Positions 17,267 through 26,664 of a stretch of 64,000 nucleotides of DNA are shown in pieces. Source of the stretch: Pseudomonas putida (GTDB taxonomy: Bacteria > Pseudomonadota > Gammaproteobacteria > Pseudomonadales > Pseudomonadaceae); assembly GCF_025905425.1 (NCBI RefSeq), contig NZ_CP109603.1:1648001-1712000 (forward strand), read 5' to 3'. Positions within the stretch are counted from its first letter, which is position 1, and every line of letters starts with the position of its first letter. The notes beneath the pieces are model-generated. The model saw nothing but the letters and a program-made list of their open reading frames with translations, did not search any database and was not told where the DNA came from. Both the position numbers and the translations under genes were made by a program.

Positions 17267-17430
17267 AGGCGCACACCGTTTTCTGGGACTTGTCCACTAT
17301 GAGTAAAGACCTTTTGCGCAGCGCTGGGGTTCATTTCAGTGTGCAGGGGCTGAGGCGTTTCCCGGTGGGTACGTAGGCGAGCAGGTTGTAGTTTGAATGG
17401 CGCAAGTCACACAAACCTGGAGTCAAGACC

Positions 17431-17616
17431 ATGCAAGAAGAACCGAACAATGAATCGCCCTCCCTTGATGAGTTGGAACACTTGGAGAACGCCGAGCCTC
17501 AGAAAACACTTTCAAGGCGTAAAAGAGGTGTTGCCCCTGTAGTGGGCATGCCATGCCAGTCTGGTTACAAACACGTTGGGGATGACTGCGTGATGGCGGA
17601 TATTGAGTTCGAATAA
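17431..17616 (+). CDS. Small hypothetical protein with a C-terminal Cys pair
   Basis: 61 residues. The ATG at 17431 has GGAG 7 nt upstream. The N-terminal half is acidic (NNESPSLDELEHLENAEP), then a basic KTLSRRKRG stretch and a C-terminal CQSGYKHVGDDC segment in which two cysteines are 11 apart. There is no signal peptide. Base composition is near 50% GC, clearly lower than its neighbours, which may indicate recent acquisition. I do not recognise it. Confidence 0.5.
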   Translation: MQEEPNNESPSLDELEHLENAEPQKTLSRRKRGVAPVVGMPCQSGYKHVGDDCVMADIEFE

Positions 17617-17768
17617 CCCGTGCACCCGGGGGCCCCAGGCGCGCCCCCACTAAAAACATGCTCAAGCCATAGGTAAATCCTTCATCGCCCGATCCCCCGG
17701 CAGGCGGGCACCACGTTAAAGTGACAGGCATAATCCCAGAGCGCCCAGACGGCGCCAAAGAGGTGCCT

Positions 17769-18674
17769 GTGGCTTCCTATACCTTGCGACAACTCAAGTA
17801 TTTCGTCACCACGGTGGAGGCGGGCAGCGTCGCCGAGGCCTCGCGCCAGTTGTACATCGCCCAGCCGTCCATTTCTACGGCGATCAAGAGCCTGGAAGAA
17901 AGCTTTGGTGTGCAGCTGTTCATCCGCCACCATGCCCAGGGCGTGTCGTTGACCCCCAGTGGCAAGCGCTTCTACGCCAAGACCAAATCGCTGCTGCAGA
18001 TGGCCCACGAATTCGAGCAGAACGCGCTGGCCGATAACGACACTGTGGCCGGGCAGATCGACATTGGCTGTTTCGAGACGGTGGCGCCGCTGTACCTGCC
18101 GCGCCTGATTGCCGGTTTTCGCGAACGTTACCCAGGCGTCGACATTCGCCTGCGCGACGGCGAGCAGCAGGACCTGATCCAGGGCCTGACTGCCGGCACC
18201 TTCGACTTGGTGTTTCTCTACGACCACGACCTGGACGGCACCATCGAGGCCGAGCCGCTGATGCCGCCGCAAAAACCCTATGTGCTGTTGCCCGAAAAGC
18301 ACCGCTTTGCCGGGCAAACCCAAGTTTCGCTGCGTGATCTTTGCCCAGAACCCATGATTTTGCTGGACGTGGCGCCGAGCCGGACCTACTTCGTCAGCCT
18401 GTTCAACGAAATGGGGTTGACCCCGAACATTGTCTTCAGCTCGCCGTCCATCGAAATGGTGCGCGGCATGGTCGGGCAGGGGTTTGGTTTCTCGCTGCTG
18501 GTGACACGTCCGCATTCGGAGTGCACGTACGATGGGCAGCGCCTGGCAATGGTGGACATCGCCGAGCCGGTGGCGCTGTCAGGGCTGGCGGCAGCCCGCT
18601 TGAAGCGGGTTCAGCTGACCAAGCCGGCGCAGCTGTTTGTGGAGTTCTGCCGTGAAGAATTGGCTAAATTCTAA
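17769..18674 (+). CDS. LysR-family transcriptional regulator
   Basis: 301 residues if the GTG at 17769 is the start (AAAGAGG upstream); the family core YTLRQLKYFVTTVEAGS begins four codons later. It has an N-terminal winged HTH (SVAEASRQLYIAQPSISTAIKSLE) followed by a type 2 periplasmic-binding-like effector domain (QIDIGCFETVAPLYLPRL). No divergent or adjacent metabolic gene is obvious, so the target is unknown. It converges with the glycine-zipper gene at 18707. Confidence 0.88.
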   Translation: MASYTLRQLKYFVTTVEAGSVAEASRQLYIAQPSISTAIKSLEESFGVQLFIRHHAQGVSLTPSGKRFYAKTKSLLQMAHEFEQNALADNDTVAGQIDIGCFETVAPLYLPRLIAGFRERYPGVDIRLRDGEQQDLIQGLTAGTFDLVFLYDHDLDGTIEAEPLMPPQKPYVLLPEKHRFAGQTQVSLRDLCPEPMILLDVAPSRTYFVSLFNEMGLTPNIVFSSPSIEMVRGMVGQGFGFSLLVTRPHSECTYDGQRLAMVDIAEPVALSGLAAARLKRVQLTKPAQLFVEFCREELAKF

Positions 18675-18706
18675 TGCCAATCGTTGATCTGGCCCGTGCT
18701 TGATGC

Positions 18707-19180
18707 TCAAGGGTTGAGCTGATAGCCACGCCCCTGCAAGCAACCACTGTACGCGCTGGCATGGGCCGAGCTCTGCGCCTCGTCCTGCGTGCGTCGATCC
18801 TGGCGGCGATCCTGGCGCTGACGCATGCCACCCACCGCAGCACCGGCAGCGGCGGTTTCGCCGGCACGGTTCTGCCGGTACTGCTGCTTGGCATCGTCAC
18901 TGGCCCGGTCATACAGTTCTTCATGCTGGTTGCCGCGCACCTGCGCCCCTACGGCGCCTGCCGCCGCACCGGCCGCGGCACCGCGGACTCGGCCACCGAC
19001 GTGGGCGCTGCTGGATGACGCGGCGCTGTTCGCGGCGTTGCTGGCGACGGTAGTGCAATCATTGATGTCCAGTTGCATCTGTTGGCTGCTCTGGCCCTTG
19101 AGCGGCACCACTGTCTGCGCCTGGGCGGCGGGTGCTGCGCAGAGCAACACCAGCAGGTAACTCCATGTGAACGAACGCAT
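18707..19180 (-). CDS. Exported glycine-zipper (YMGG-like) envelope protein
   Basis: 157 residues from the ATG at 19180 with a strong AGGAGG. A cleavable signal peptide ends near AAQAQ (about residue 24). A central glycine/alanine zipper (GAAAGAAAGAVGAQV, about 80-95) fits one amphipathic membrane helix. The rest is Gln/Arg/Asp rich, and C-terminal Cys in YSGCLQGRGYQLNP matches the YMGG-like family. It is probably a periplasmic or outer-membrane associated protein of unknown role. Confidence 0.75.
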   Translation of the reverse strand: MRSFTWSYLLVLLCAAPAAQAQTVVPLKGQSSQQMQLDINDCTTVASNAANSAASSSSAHVGGRVRGAAAGAAAGAVGAQVRGNQHEELYDRASDDAKQQYRQNRAGETAAAGAAVGGMRQRQDRRQDRRTQDEAQSSAHASAYSGCLQGRGYQLNP

Positions 19181-19413
19181 GGCACACCTCCTGTGGACGT
19201 GAACCCCTATCACAGGATAGTCCGCCCGACAGAAAACATAGGCCTGTGCGTGGGTTGGCATACGGCGCAATGCCGCTTTCCCGGCTAGGCTTGCTGACGT
19301 GCGTGCGGCACCCGTGCCTATACCTGGTGCACGGTACAGCTGTATTACGTACTACATTGATCGAGCGGGCCCTTGGCTGAGGGCCTGAAACAGGGCTGAC
19401 TGCGGGAAAGACC

Positions 19414-20010
19414 ATGCGCCAGACCCAGGATCTGATCATCTGCGAATACTGCGACACGGTGTACCAGCGGACACCGCTAGGTCGCCATCAGCGCGCCATC
19501 TGCCCGCGCTGCGGCGGGGTTTTGTATCGCCATTGCAATTTGACGCTGCAGCAGCGGTTGGCGCTTAGCGTCACCGGCGGCATCTTGCTGGTGTTTGCCA
19601 ACTTCTACCCGGTCATGACCATTGGCATGCAGGGGGTCTCCAACTCCGCGACCTTATGGGATGCGGTACAGATACTCAGTAACGGCAGCATCACCTTCAT
19701 TGCCTTGGTCATGGCACTGGCCATCATCTTTGCGCCGGTATTGCAGATCGGTGTGTTGTGCTGGTTGTTGAGTTTTGCCCTGGCAGGCCAACGTGCACCG
19801 GGGTTCGCCCTGTGCATGCGCGCCCTGGAGAGCCTGCGCCCCTGGAGCATGCTGGAGGTTTGCCTGCTGGGTGCGATGGTGGCGGTGATCAAGCTTGCCG
19901 GGCTGCTCGATGTGATCCCAGGGATCGGCCTGCTAGCCCTGGCGGCCCTGAGCATGCTGATCATCCATATCGCCGGCAAAGACATCCGCGATCTGTGGGG
20001 GCAGGTATGA
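19414..20010 (+). CDS. pqiA: PqiA/LetA-like inner-membrane protein, half 1
   Basis: 198 residues with an N-terminal zinc-ribbon (CEYCDTVY...CPRCGG, four cysteines) and four hydrophobic helices. In E. coli PqiA is a two-lobed protein of about 417 residues; here the two lobes are separate genes, the usual Pseudomonas arrangement. PqiA/LetA sits in the inner membrane and works with the MCE tunnel PqiB in lipid movement between membranes. The next gene overlaps by 4 nt (ATGA at 20007). Confidence 0.87.
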   Translation: MRQTQDLIICEYCDTVYQRTPLGRHQRAICPRCGGVLYRHCNLTLQQRLALSVTGGILLVFANFYPVMTIGMQGVSNSATLWDAVQILSNGSITFIALVMALAIIFAPVLQIGVLCWLLSFALAGQRAPGFALCMRALESLRPWSMLEVCLLGAMVAVIKLAGLLDVIPGIGLLALAALSMLIIHIAGKDIRDLWGQV

Positions 20011-20651
20011 GCACACCTGCGAGTGCCGACAATCTGGGGCTGTGCCTGTGCCACGGCTGTGGCCAGGCCTGCGATGCGCGCCATGGCGCGCATACCTGCG
20101 GCCGCTGCGGCGCGTCGATTCACCGGCGCAAGGCCAATGCCATCAGCCGAGGGTGGGCGTTTCTGCTGGCCTCGCTGATTTTCTACATCCCGGCGAACCT
20201 GTTGCCGGTCATGCGTACCGAGATGCTTGGCAGCGGCAGCGACAGTACCATTGCCGGTGGTGTGCTGGAGTTTTGGGAGGCCGGGGCCTGGGATATTGCG
20301 CTGATCATCTTCATTGCCAGTGTCGGGGTACCTGCGATCAAGTTCTTCTCGCTCGGGCTGTTGCTGTTCACCGCCCAGCGCGGGTCCACCTGGGCGTGTC
20401 GGCAACGCTCGCAGCTCTACCGCTTCGTCGAGCTGATCGGCTACTGGTCCATGCTCGATGTGATGGTGGTGGCCCTGGTGGCGGCGTTGGTCCAACTGCG
20501 CGGCCTGGGCACCATCGAGCCGCGGGTGGGCATCCTGTTTTTCGGCATGGTGGTGGTGCTGACCATGCTCGCGGCGATGAGCTTCGATCCACGCTTGATC
20601 TGGGATGGCACCACCAACGAGGGAGGCCACATTGATGGCGCAGCCGACTGA
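20007..20651 (+). CDS. pqiA: PqiA/LetA-like inner-membrane protein, half 2
   Basis: 214 residues from the ATG at 20007, overlapping the first half. It again begins with a zinc-ribbon (CLCHGCGQACDA...CGRCG) and has about four membrane helices (WAFLLASLIFYIPANLLPVM). It is homologous to the preceding gene, so the pair probably forms a heterodimer that equals full-length PqiA. It overlaps pqiB by 17 nt. Confidence 0.87.
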   Translation: MSTPASADNLGLCLCHGCGQACDARHGAHTCGRCGASIHRRKANAISRGWAFLLASLIFYIPANLLPVMRTEMLGSGSDSTIAGGVLEFWEAGAWDIALIIFIASVGVPAIKFFSLGLLLFTAQRGSTWACRQRSQLYRFVELIGYWSMLDVMVVALVAALVQLRGLGTIEPRVGILFFGMVVVLTMLAAMSFDPRLIWDGTTNEGGHIDGAAD

Positions 20652-22275
20652 CACGCGAGAGGGTGCTGGGCAGGCCGAGGTTCGAACTCGGCGCTGGAGT
20701 GTCTCACTGGTGTGGATCGTGCCGATTCTGGCGATCCTCATCGGGGCGTCGCTGGTGGTGCGCAACTGGATGCAGCAGGGCCCGGTGATCTCGATAGCGT
20801 TCCATTCCGGCGAAGGCCTGGTGGCCCACAAGACCCAGGTAAAGTACCGCAGCGTGGTGATTGGCGAGGTGACCACGGTGGACCTGGCCGATGACAGGAA
20901 AAGCGTCATCGCCAAGGTGCAGTTGTCCAACGATGCGCGCTCGTTCGCCACCCAGGGGGCGCGTTTCTGGGTGGTCCGGCCACGCATTGGCGTGGGCGGT
21001 GTTTCCGGTGTCGATACCTTGCTCTCGGGCAGCTTCATCGGCGCGGACTCCGGTGAATCCAGGGTGCCGGAGAAGTCCTTTATCGGCCTGGAACTGCCGC
21101 CCCCCATCACCTATGACGAAAAGGGCAAGCGCTTCATTCTCACGGCCAGCGACCTGGGCTCGCTCGACATCGGTTCGTCGATCTACTACCGCAAGATACC
21201 GGTGGGTGAAGTGGTGTCTTTTGGTTTGAAGGAAGATGGCAAGGGGGTGGAGATCGGGGTGTTCGTGCAGTCGCCCTACGATACCTTCGTGACTGCTGAC
21301 AGCCGTTTCTGGAATGCCAGCGGCATCGATATGCAGATTGGCGCCAATGGCCTGAAGGTCGATACCGAGTCGTTGTCGTCCATTCTGGTGGGCGGGCTGG
21401 CCTTTGGCTCGCCCGATTTTGCCCCGCAGGCCGAACCCGCTGCGGACCAGGCGCGCTTTCAGCTGTTCGTCGATCGTGAAACGGCCCTGGCGCCGCCCAA
21501 CGGCCAGGCGCAGTACTTGCGGCTGCGTTTCGACCAGGCCATGCGCGGCCTGTCGGTGGGCGCGCCGGTGGAGTTCAAGGGGGTCGAGTTCGGCAGGGTG
21601 ACCTCGATCAAGCTGGACTACGACGAGGTTCGGCAGTCCTTCCCGGTGGTGGTCGATGCGGTGATCTATCCGCAACGGCTTGGCCCTGTGCACCAGAAGA
21701 TGCTGGCGGTGTTCAAGCATACCGAGGGCGACCTGGACGGCGCGCGACACCTGATCGGCACCTTCGTCGAACACGGCCTGCGCGCCCAGGCGCGCAGCGG
21801 CAACCTGATCACCGGGCAAATGTTCATCTCGCTGGACTTCTACCCGGACGCAGCAAAAGTCGCGTTCGACAAGGCCGCCGACCCCATCACCATCCCCACG
21901 CTGCCAGGCAGCCTGGAGCAGTTGCAGGAGCAGTTGCAGCGGGTGGTCGAGCGCATCGCCAAGCTGCCACTGGAGAGCATCGCCAACAACCTTGACGGCA
22001 GCCTTCGCGAGCTGCGCGCAAGCCTCAAGCAGTTCAATGGCCAGACGCTCCCTGATGTGAAGCTGGCCCTGGATGAAGTGCACAAGACCCTGCGTACGGC
22101 CAATTCAGCCATCGCCGAGGACTCGCCCCAGCGCGAGCGGCTGGGCGAGACGCTTGACGAACTGGAACGCATGTCGCGGTCGTTGCGCGATCTGTCGGAT
22201 TACCTGGGCAGGCACCCAGAGTCGTTGATTCGTGGCCGGCCTAAAGCGGCTGGGGCACAAGACCTGAAACCCTGA
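20635..22275 (+). CDS. pqiB: PqiB MCE-domain intermembrane lipid-transport protein
   Basis: 546 residues from the ATG at 20635 (GAGGGAGG upstream, inside pqiA half 2). One N-terminal transmembrane anchor (WSVSLVWIVPILAILIGASLVV) is followed by three MCE/MlaD repeats (starting near ISIAFHSGEGLVAHKTQVKYR, SDLGSLDIGSSIYYR and RLRFDQAMRGLSVGAPVEF). A long C-terminal helical region (about 420-535) follows, the part that builds the hexameric needle in E. coli PqiB. It is a periplasm-spanning lipid conduit. Confidence 0.93.
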   Translation: MAQPTDTREGAGQAEVRTRRWSVSLVWIVPILAILIGASLVVRNWMQQGPVISIAFHSGEGLVAHKTQVKYRSVVIGEVTTVDLADDRKSVIAKVQLSNDARSFATQGARFWVVRPRIGVGGVSGVDTLLSGSFIGADSGESRVPEKSFIGLELPPPITYDEKGKRFILTASDLGSLDIGSSIYYRKIPVGEVVSFGLKEDGKGVEIGVFVQSPYDTFVTADSRFWNASGIDMQIGANGLKVDTESLSSILVGGLAFGSPDFAPQAEPAADQARFQLFVDRETALAPPNGQAQYLRLRFDQAMRGLSVGAPVEFKGVEFGRVTSIKLDYDEVRQSFPVVVDAVIYPQRLGPVHQKMLAVFKHTEGDLDGARHLIGTFVEHGLRAQARSGNLITGQMFISLDFYPDAAKVAFDKAADPITIPTLPGSLEQLQEQLQRVVERIAKLPLESIANNLDGSLRELRASLKQFNGQTLPDVKLALDEVHKTLRTANSAIAEDSPQRERLGETLDELERMSRSLRDLSDYLGRHPESLIRGRPKAAGAQDLKP

Positions 22276-22299
22276 GGGCGCACAGAGGAGTGACCGCCG

Positions 22300-22842
22300 A
22301 TGCATCGACTGCGCAATGCGTGTGGGGCGGGCCTGCTGGCCTGCCTTTGGGGCTGCAGCAGCGTGCCCAACAACTATCACACCCTGGTTCCGAGCGAGCC
22401 GGTGCGTGGCGACACGCGGAACATTCAGGTGGTCAGGGTGAGCGTGCCGCCACAGGTCGACCGGCCGCAGTTGGTGGTGCGTCAAGGGCAAAGCGGCCTG
22501 GTCATCCTGGAAACAGAGTGGTGGGGCGCCAACCTGGTGGATGAGTTCAAGAGTGCCCTGCAGGACCAGTTGGGCGGCCCTACAGCGGGGCCCTGGACGC
22601 TGCTACGCGTCGAGGTGCAGCGCTTCGATACGGTGCCGGGGCGCTATGCGTCGCTGGAGACGGTGTGGCGCTTGCGTCGGCCCGACGATGTGGCGATGAC
22701 CTGCCGGACGTCGGTGCAGACGGCGGCAGACAACAGCATTGCCAGCCTGGTGAATGCGCACCAGGCCAACCTGCGCAAGCTGGCCGAGGCGGTGCGCGCG
22801 GCGGCGCAGCCGGGTAGCGGGGCATGCCCGGCGCGGCCGTAA
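22300..22842 (+). CDS. pqiC: PqiC-like outer-membrane lipoprotein
   Basis: 180 residues with a lipoprotein signal (LLACLWGC, Cys19) and a PqiC/ABC-auxiliary (DUF330) domain (YHTLVPSE...VSVPPQVDRPQLVVR). The ATG at 22300 has AGAGGAG upstream. In E. coli PqiC forms a ring in the outer membrane that docks on PqiB. It completes the operon pqiA-pqiA-pqiB-pqiC. It converges with the tetR gene, 4 bp away. Confidence 0.9.
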   Translation: MHRLRNACGAGLLACLWGCSSVPNNYHTLVPSEPVRGDTRNIQVVRVSVPPQVDRPQLVVRQGQSGLVILETEWWGANLVDEFKSALQDQLGGPTAGPWTLLRVEVQRFDTVPGRYASLETVWRLRRPDDVAMTCRTSVQTAADNSIASLVNAHQANLRKLAEAVRAAAQPGSGACPARP

Positions 22843-22846
22843 GCCC

Positions 22847-23434
22847 TCAGCTGGCGCTGCGCAGCCCTGTGAGCATCAGTTCCATGGCGTGCAGGGCCTG
22901 TTCCAGCCGTTGGCTTTGCCCGTCTTCTTCGGCAATCCAGAATGCCGTTTCTGCCAGGCCTCCGCAGATGAGCGACGCCAGTGCCTGGGGGTTGGCCTGG
23001 GCGACCACGCCTTGCGCCATCAATTGTTCCAGCATGCTGCGCAGCGACGCTACGCAATGCAGTTGCGCTTGCGGGGTGGGCGCACCCAGCACGGCACGTC
23101 CGTCACGCAAGACGATGCGCTGAATCTCAGGCTCGCGCGCCATTTCCAGGTAGGCGCGGCAACGGTGCCGGAAACCGTCCCAAGGGTCGCTTGCAGTGTC
23201 GGAAATGGCGTGCAGCCGTGCATCCATTTCCGCATCGATCTGCGCAATCACGGCAGCCAGCAGGCCCTTCTTGTCGCCGAAATGGTGATAAAGGGCGCCA
23301 CGGGTGAGGTTGGCCTGGGCCGTCAGGTCGTCCATTGATGTATCACCATAGCCACGCGCGCAAAACACCTGGCGTGCGGTCTCCAGCAGGGTGGCGCGGG
23401 TCTGCTCCATGTCGGCACGGGTACGTCTGACCAT
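22847..23434 (-). CDS. TetR/AcrR-family repressor, divergent from an MFS exporter
   Basis: 195 residues. The N-terminal HTH (TSMDDLTAQANLTRGALYHHFGDKKGLL) is canonical TetR; the C-terminal ligand domain is helical. It is divergent from the MFS gene at 23537, and a palindromic operator lies between, the standard layout for efflux autoregulation. The ligand is unknown. Confidence 0.92.
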   Translation of the reverse strand: MVRRTRADMEQTRATLLETARQVFCARGYGDTSMDDLTAQANLTRGALYHHFGDKKGLLAAVIAQIDAEMDARLHAISDTASDPWDGFRHRCRAYLEMAREPEIQRIVLRDGRAVLGAPTPQAQLHCVASLRSMLEQLMAQGVVAQANPQALASLICGGLAETAFWIAEEDGQSQRLEQALHAMELMLTGLRSAS

Positions 23435-23469
23435 CCGCCTCTCCTGGTAAGGGCTACTTTACATTCAGC

Positions 23470-23498
23470 GCGTATGATAATAGGGTTTAATCATACGC
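23470..23498. promoter_or_regulatory. TetR operator palindrome
   Basis: GCGTATGAT at 23470-23478 and ATCATACGC at 23490-23498 form perfect 9-bp arms around an 11-nt centre. Outer TACAT/ATGTA half-sites extend the symmetry (23459-23507). It lies between the divergent tetR and MFS genes and should control both. Confidence 0.8.
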
Positions 23499-23536
23499 TG
23501 TGTATGTAAGTGGCTTTTTTTAAGGAGAGTCGGTCA

Positions 23537-24757
23537 ATGCTCAACCCCTACCGCGAACTGTTCCAGGCCAAAGGCACGGCCGGGTTCGCCCTGGCCGGCC
23601 TGGTCGCGCGCTTGCCCTTGCCGATGACGGGCATCGGCATCATCACCCTGCTGTCGCAGCTGCGCGGCAGCTATGGCCTGGCGGGGGCGGTGGCGGCGAC
23701 TTTCGTGTTGACCTATGCGCTGATGTCGCCGCAGGTTTCGCGTCTGGTCGATCGGCACGGCCAGCGTCATGTACTGCCCCTCGCTGCCGCTTTGGGCGTG
23801 TTGGGCATGCTGTTGCTGCTGGCCTGCACTTGGTGGCAGGCGCCCGACTGGAGTCTGTTCATCGGGGCGGCGCTGGCGGGCTTCATGCCCAGCATGTCGG
23901 CGATGGTGCGTGCTCGCTGGACGGCGCTTTACCGTGGTAAACCGCAGCTGCAGACGGCCTATTCCCTGGAAACGGTGCTTGACGAGCTCACTTTTATTGC
24001 AGGGCCACCGGTGTCGGTAGGGCTGTGCGTGGGGCTGTGGCCCCAGGCCGGGCCTTTGGCCGCCGCGGTGCTGCTGGCAATTGGGGTGTTCGCCCTGGTT
24101 GTTCAGACCGGCACCGAGCCGCCTGTGGACGCAGACGCTGGCGCCTCGGGTGGCCAAGGGGCGGTGTTGCGGCACTTGGAGGTGCGGCTGCTGACACTGC
24201 TGATGGTGGCCATGGGGGTGATCGTCGGCAGCATCGACATCGTCAGCGTGGCCTTTGCCGAACAGGTCGGCACGCCGGCAGCGGCCAGCCTGGTGCTGGC
24301 GTGCTACGCCATTGGCTCATGCGCGGCGGGCCTGGTATTCGGGGCTTTGAAGTTGCCGACGCCCCCGCACCGACTGTTGCTGCTCGGCGCCTTGGCGACG
24401 GCGGCGACCACCTTGCCGTTGCTGCTGGCCGGCAGCATCGTCGGGCTTGCAGGCGCGGTGCTGCTGGCAGGCCTGTTTTTCGCACCGACCTTGATCGTGG
24501 CGATGTCGCTGGTGGAGCGCAGCGTGCCCGCGCATCAGCTCACCGAAGGCATGACCTGGCTGCTGGCCGGGCTGAATATCGGTGTCGCCCTGGGCGCCTT
24601 GGCGTCCGGGCAGGTGGTCGACCTGCTGGGGGCCACGGCGGGCTATCAGGTGGCCGTGGCCGCAGGTGTGGCCGTTGCGCTGGTGGCGCTGTGCAGCTAC
24701 CGGCGCATGGGGGCGGTGGCCAGTGCTGCACTGCCAGGCGCCTGCGCCGGTCGTTAG
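23537..24757 (+). CDS. MFS transporter, probable efflux pump
   Basis: 406 residues from the ATG at 23537 with AAGGAGAG upstream. Twelve predicted membrane helices, with the loop 2-3 motif SRLVDRHGQRHVLP. The divergent TetR gene and the operator between them argue for substrate-inducible efflux. The stop codon overlaps the convergent phosphoethanolamine transferase stop by 4 nt. Confidence 0.85.
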   Translation: MLNPYRELFQAKGTAGFALAGLVARLPLPMTGIGIITLLSQLRGSYGLAGAVAATFVLTYALMSPQVSRLVDRHGQRHVLPLAAALGVLGMLLLLACTWWQAPDWSLFIGAALAGFMPSMSAMVRARWTALYRGKPQLQTAYSLETVLDELTFIAGPPVSVGLCVGLWPQAGPLAAAVLLAIGVFALVVQTGTEPPVDADAGASGGQGAVLRHLEVRLLTLLMVAMGVIVGSIDIVSVAFAEQVGTPAAASLVLACYAIGSCAAGLVFGALKLPTPPHRLLLLGALATAATTLPLLLAGSIVGLAGAVLLAGLFFAPTLIVAMSLVERSVPAHQLTEGMTWLLAGLNIGVALGALASGQVVDLLGATAGYQVAVAAGVAVALVALCSYRRMGAVASAALPGACAGR

Positions 24758-26532
24758 TTCAGGGTGTTGCCCGGCTGTGCCTTGGCACTGCTGGCGGTCT
24801 CTTGCACGCGTTCGGCCTTGTCCTGTGGCAGGTGGTCGAACTCGCGCAGGCCGTTGTTGCGGTACGGGTCACCGATCCAGCGCGGTACCACCACGAACTG
24901 CGGGCTCACCACGCTTTTGGCGGGCTCGTACTGGTCATAGCTCAGCCCAGCGAGGTCGGACAGGGTGTGGATCAGGTGCGAGCTGCTGTAGGCACGGTTG
25001 GCCATGGCCTGCAGGTCACGCGGGTGGGCCGCCTGCCAGCTTGGCGAGGTCCAGAGCAGGAAGGGGATGGTGTACATCGGCCGGGTCGGCGCGCCTTCGT
25101 TACGCCCCAGGCGGTCGTGATCGCCAGAGCTGTAGACATCTTCGCCATGGTCGGAGAGGTACATCAGGAAGCCGTTGGGGGTGCTTGCCGAATAACGTTT
25201 GATCAGGCTTGCGACCACGTGGTCGTTGTAGCGCACCGCGTTGTCGTAGAAGTTATAGGTTTCTGCCTGGCTCTGCGACAGCTTGGCCGGCACGCCCTGG
25301 CGGTCGGTGAAGTGCTGGTAGGTTTTCGGGTAGCGGTAACGGTAATCCATGTGCGTGCCCAGCAGATGGATGATGATGAACTTGTTCGGTGCAGGGTCTT
25401 GCAACGCTTTCTCGAACGGGTCCAGCACCACCTCGTCGTACTGGCTGGCATTCTGGTTGCGCTGATTGTTCAGGTAGACCGGTACGTCCGTTTGCTGGGA
25501 GAAGGTGGTCAGCATCGTATTGCGCTTGGTCATCGTCTGCTGGTTGGTGATCCAGAAGGTCTTGTAGCCTGCCTGTTTCATCAGGTTGATCAGCGATGGG
25601 TCGGTGAGGAAGCGGTCCGGGTGCTGTTCGTCACCAAAGGTGAGGATCTGCTGCATCACTTCGATGGTGTAGGGGCGCGGCGAAACCACGTTGCTGAAGA
25701 CGGTCAGGCCCTTGTCGCTGGCGGCCAGGGCATCGAGGTTGGGTGTGGTATCGCGCGGGTAGCCGTACAGGTGCATGTGCTCACGGGTGGTCGATTCGCC
25801 CAGCACCAAGACCAGCGTGCGTGGCGCGTCACCGCTGCTGTTGCGCAGGTTCTGCAAGGGCGGCAAGGCGGCGTTCTGGGCTAGCAGCTCCTGCATGTTG
25901 TTCAGTTGCTGGCGATACTGCTTGTAGCCGACCAGCAACTGCCAGGGCACCGCAGGTTCCATGCGTTGCTGGACTTTTTCGGCCGCGTCGGCGAAGTTGC
26001 GCTCCTGGGTGACCATCTGCTTGTAGAAGGGGTAGACCAGGTTGGCCACCAGCAGCAGGACAACCACCGGGATGCGGCTGCGCAAGGGCAGGGTGACTGG
26101 GCGCACGCGCTGGTACAGCACCACGGCAACCACGGTATACAACAGCAGCGCCAGGCCCAGCCAGAGGCTGAAGTACTGGCTGAAGTATTCGCCGGCCTCG
26201 GCGGTGTTGGACTCGAACATCACGAAGATGACGCTTTGCGAGAACTCCTGGCGATAGATGCCGAAGTAGCTCAGGCCGACCAGCGAGGCGGCCCACAGCA
26301 CCAGGCCGATAACCGCCGCAGTGGCACGGGTCAGGCGCGGCAGCAGCAGCACAGGGGCGAGCCACAGGCTACTGAGGAACAGCGCATCGCGAAAACCCGC
26401 AAACCCGGTGGTGCCACTGAACAGCAGCAGCGCCTGGGTAACGCCGGAGAAGTACCAGAAGAACAGCAGGAGCCAGCCCAGGCCGGCCCAGTCCACGCCT
26501 TTGCGCGTGGAGGTTTTTTTAATCGCTGACAC
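24754..26532 (-). CDS. cptA: Phosphoethanolamine transferase, CptA-like
   Basis: 592 residues from GTG 26532. Five N-terminal membrane helices (about 15-170) precede a periplasmic alkaline-phosphatase-like domain. Zinc and catalytic positions are visible: E246 (LGESTTREHMHLYGYPRDTTP), a probable nucleophile T289 (PRPYTIEVMQQIL) and the SDHGED metal motif late in the protein. The family adds phosphoethanolamine to lipid A or core heptose. CptA (heptose) fits better than EptA/MCR by length and by HMHLYGYPR, but I cannot settle this. No PmrAB-like two-component pair is adjacent. Confidence 0.85.
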   Translation of the reverse strand: MSAIKKTSTRKGVDWAGLGWLLLFFWYFSGVTQALLLFSGTTGFAGFRDALFLSSLWLAPVLLLPRLTRATAAVIGLVLWAASLVGLSYFGIYRQEFSQSVIFVMFESNTAEAGEYFSQYFSLWLGLALLLYTVVAVVLYQRVRPVTLPLRSRIPVVVLLLVANLVYPFYKQMVTQERNFADAAEKVQQRMEPAVPWQLLVGYKQYRQQLNNMQELLAQNAALPPLQNLRNSSGDAPRTLVLVLGESTTREHMHLYGYPRDTTPNLDALAASDKGLTVFSNVVSPRPYTIEVMQQILTFGDEQHPDRFLTDPSLINLMKQAGYKTFWITNQQTMTKRNTMLTTFSQQTDVPVYLNNQRNQNASQYDEVVLDPFEKALQDPAPNKFIIIHLLGTHMDYRYRYPKTYQHFTDRQGVPAKLSQSQAETYNFYDNAVRYNDHVVASLIKRYSASTPNGFLMYLSDHGEDVYSSGDHDRLGRNEGAPTRPMYTIPFLLWTSPSWQAAHPRDLQAMANRAYSSSHLIHTLSDLAGLSYDQYEPAKSVVSPQFVVVPRWIGDPYRNNGLREFDHLPQDKAERVQETASSAKAQPGNTLN

Positions 26533-26664
26533 GTATGCCTCGTCGAACCTTGGTAGCCACCCAATTTGCGCGTGGCCGGAAAGGGCGTGACGCTAATCTG
26601 AAGGTTGTGAAAATAACGTCAAGACGGCGCGTAACGAGACCGATGCACTCACGCCAGAGGCGTT

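Noticed and set aside
24025..25884. 619-codon + strand frame spanning the MFS and cptA genes
   Set aside because: It crosses two convergent real genes and has no homology-like pattern.
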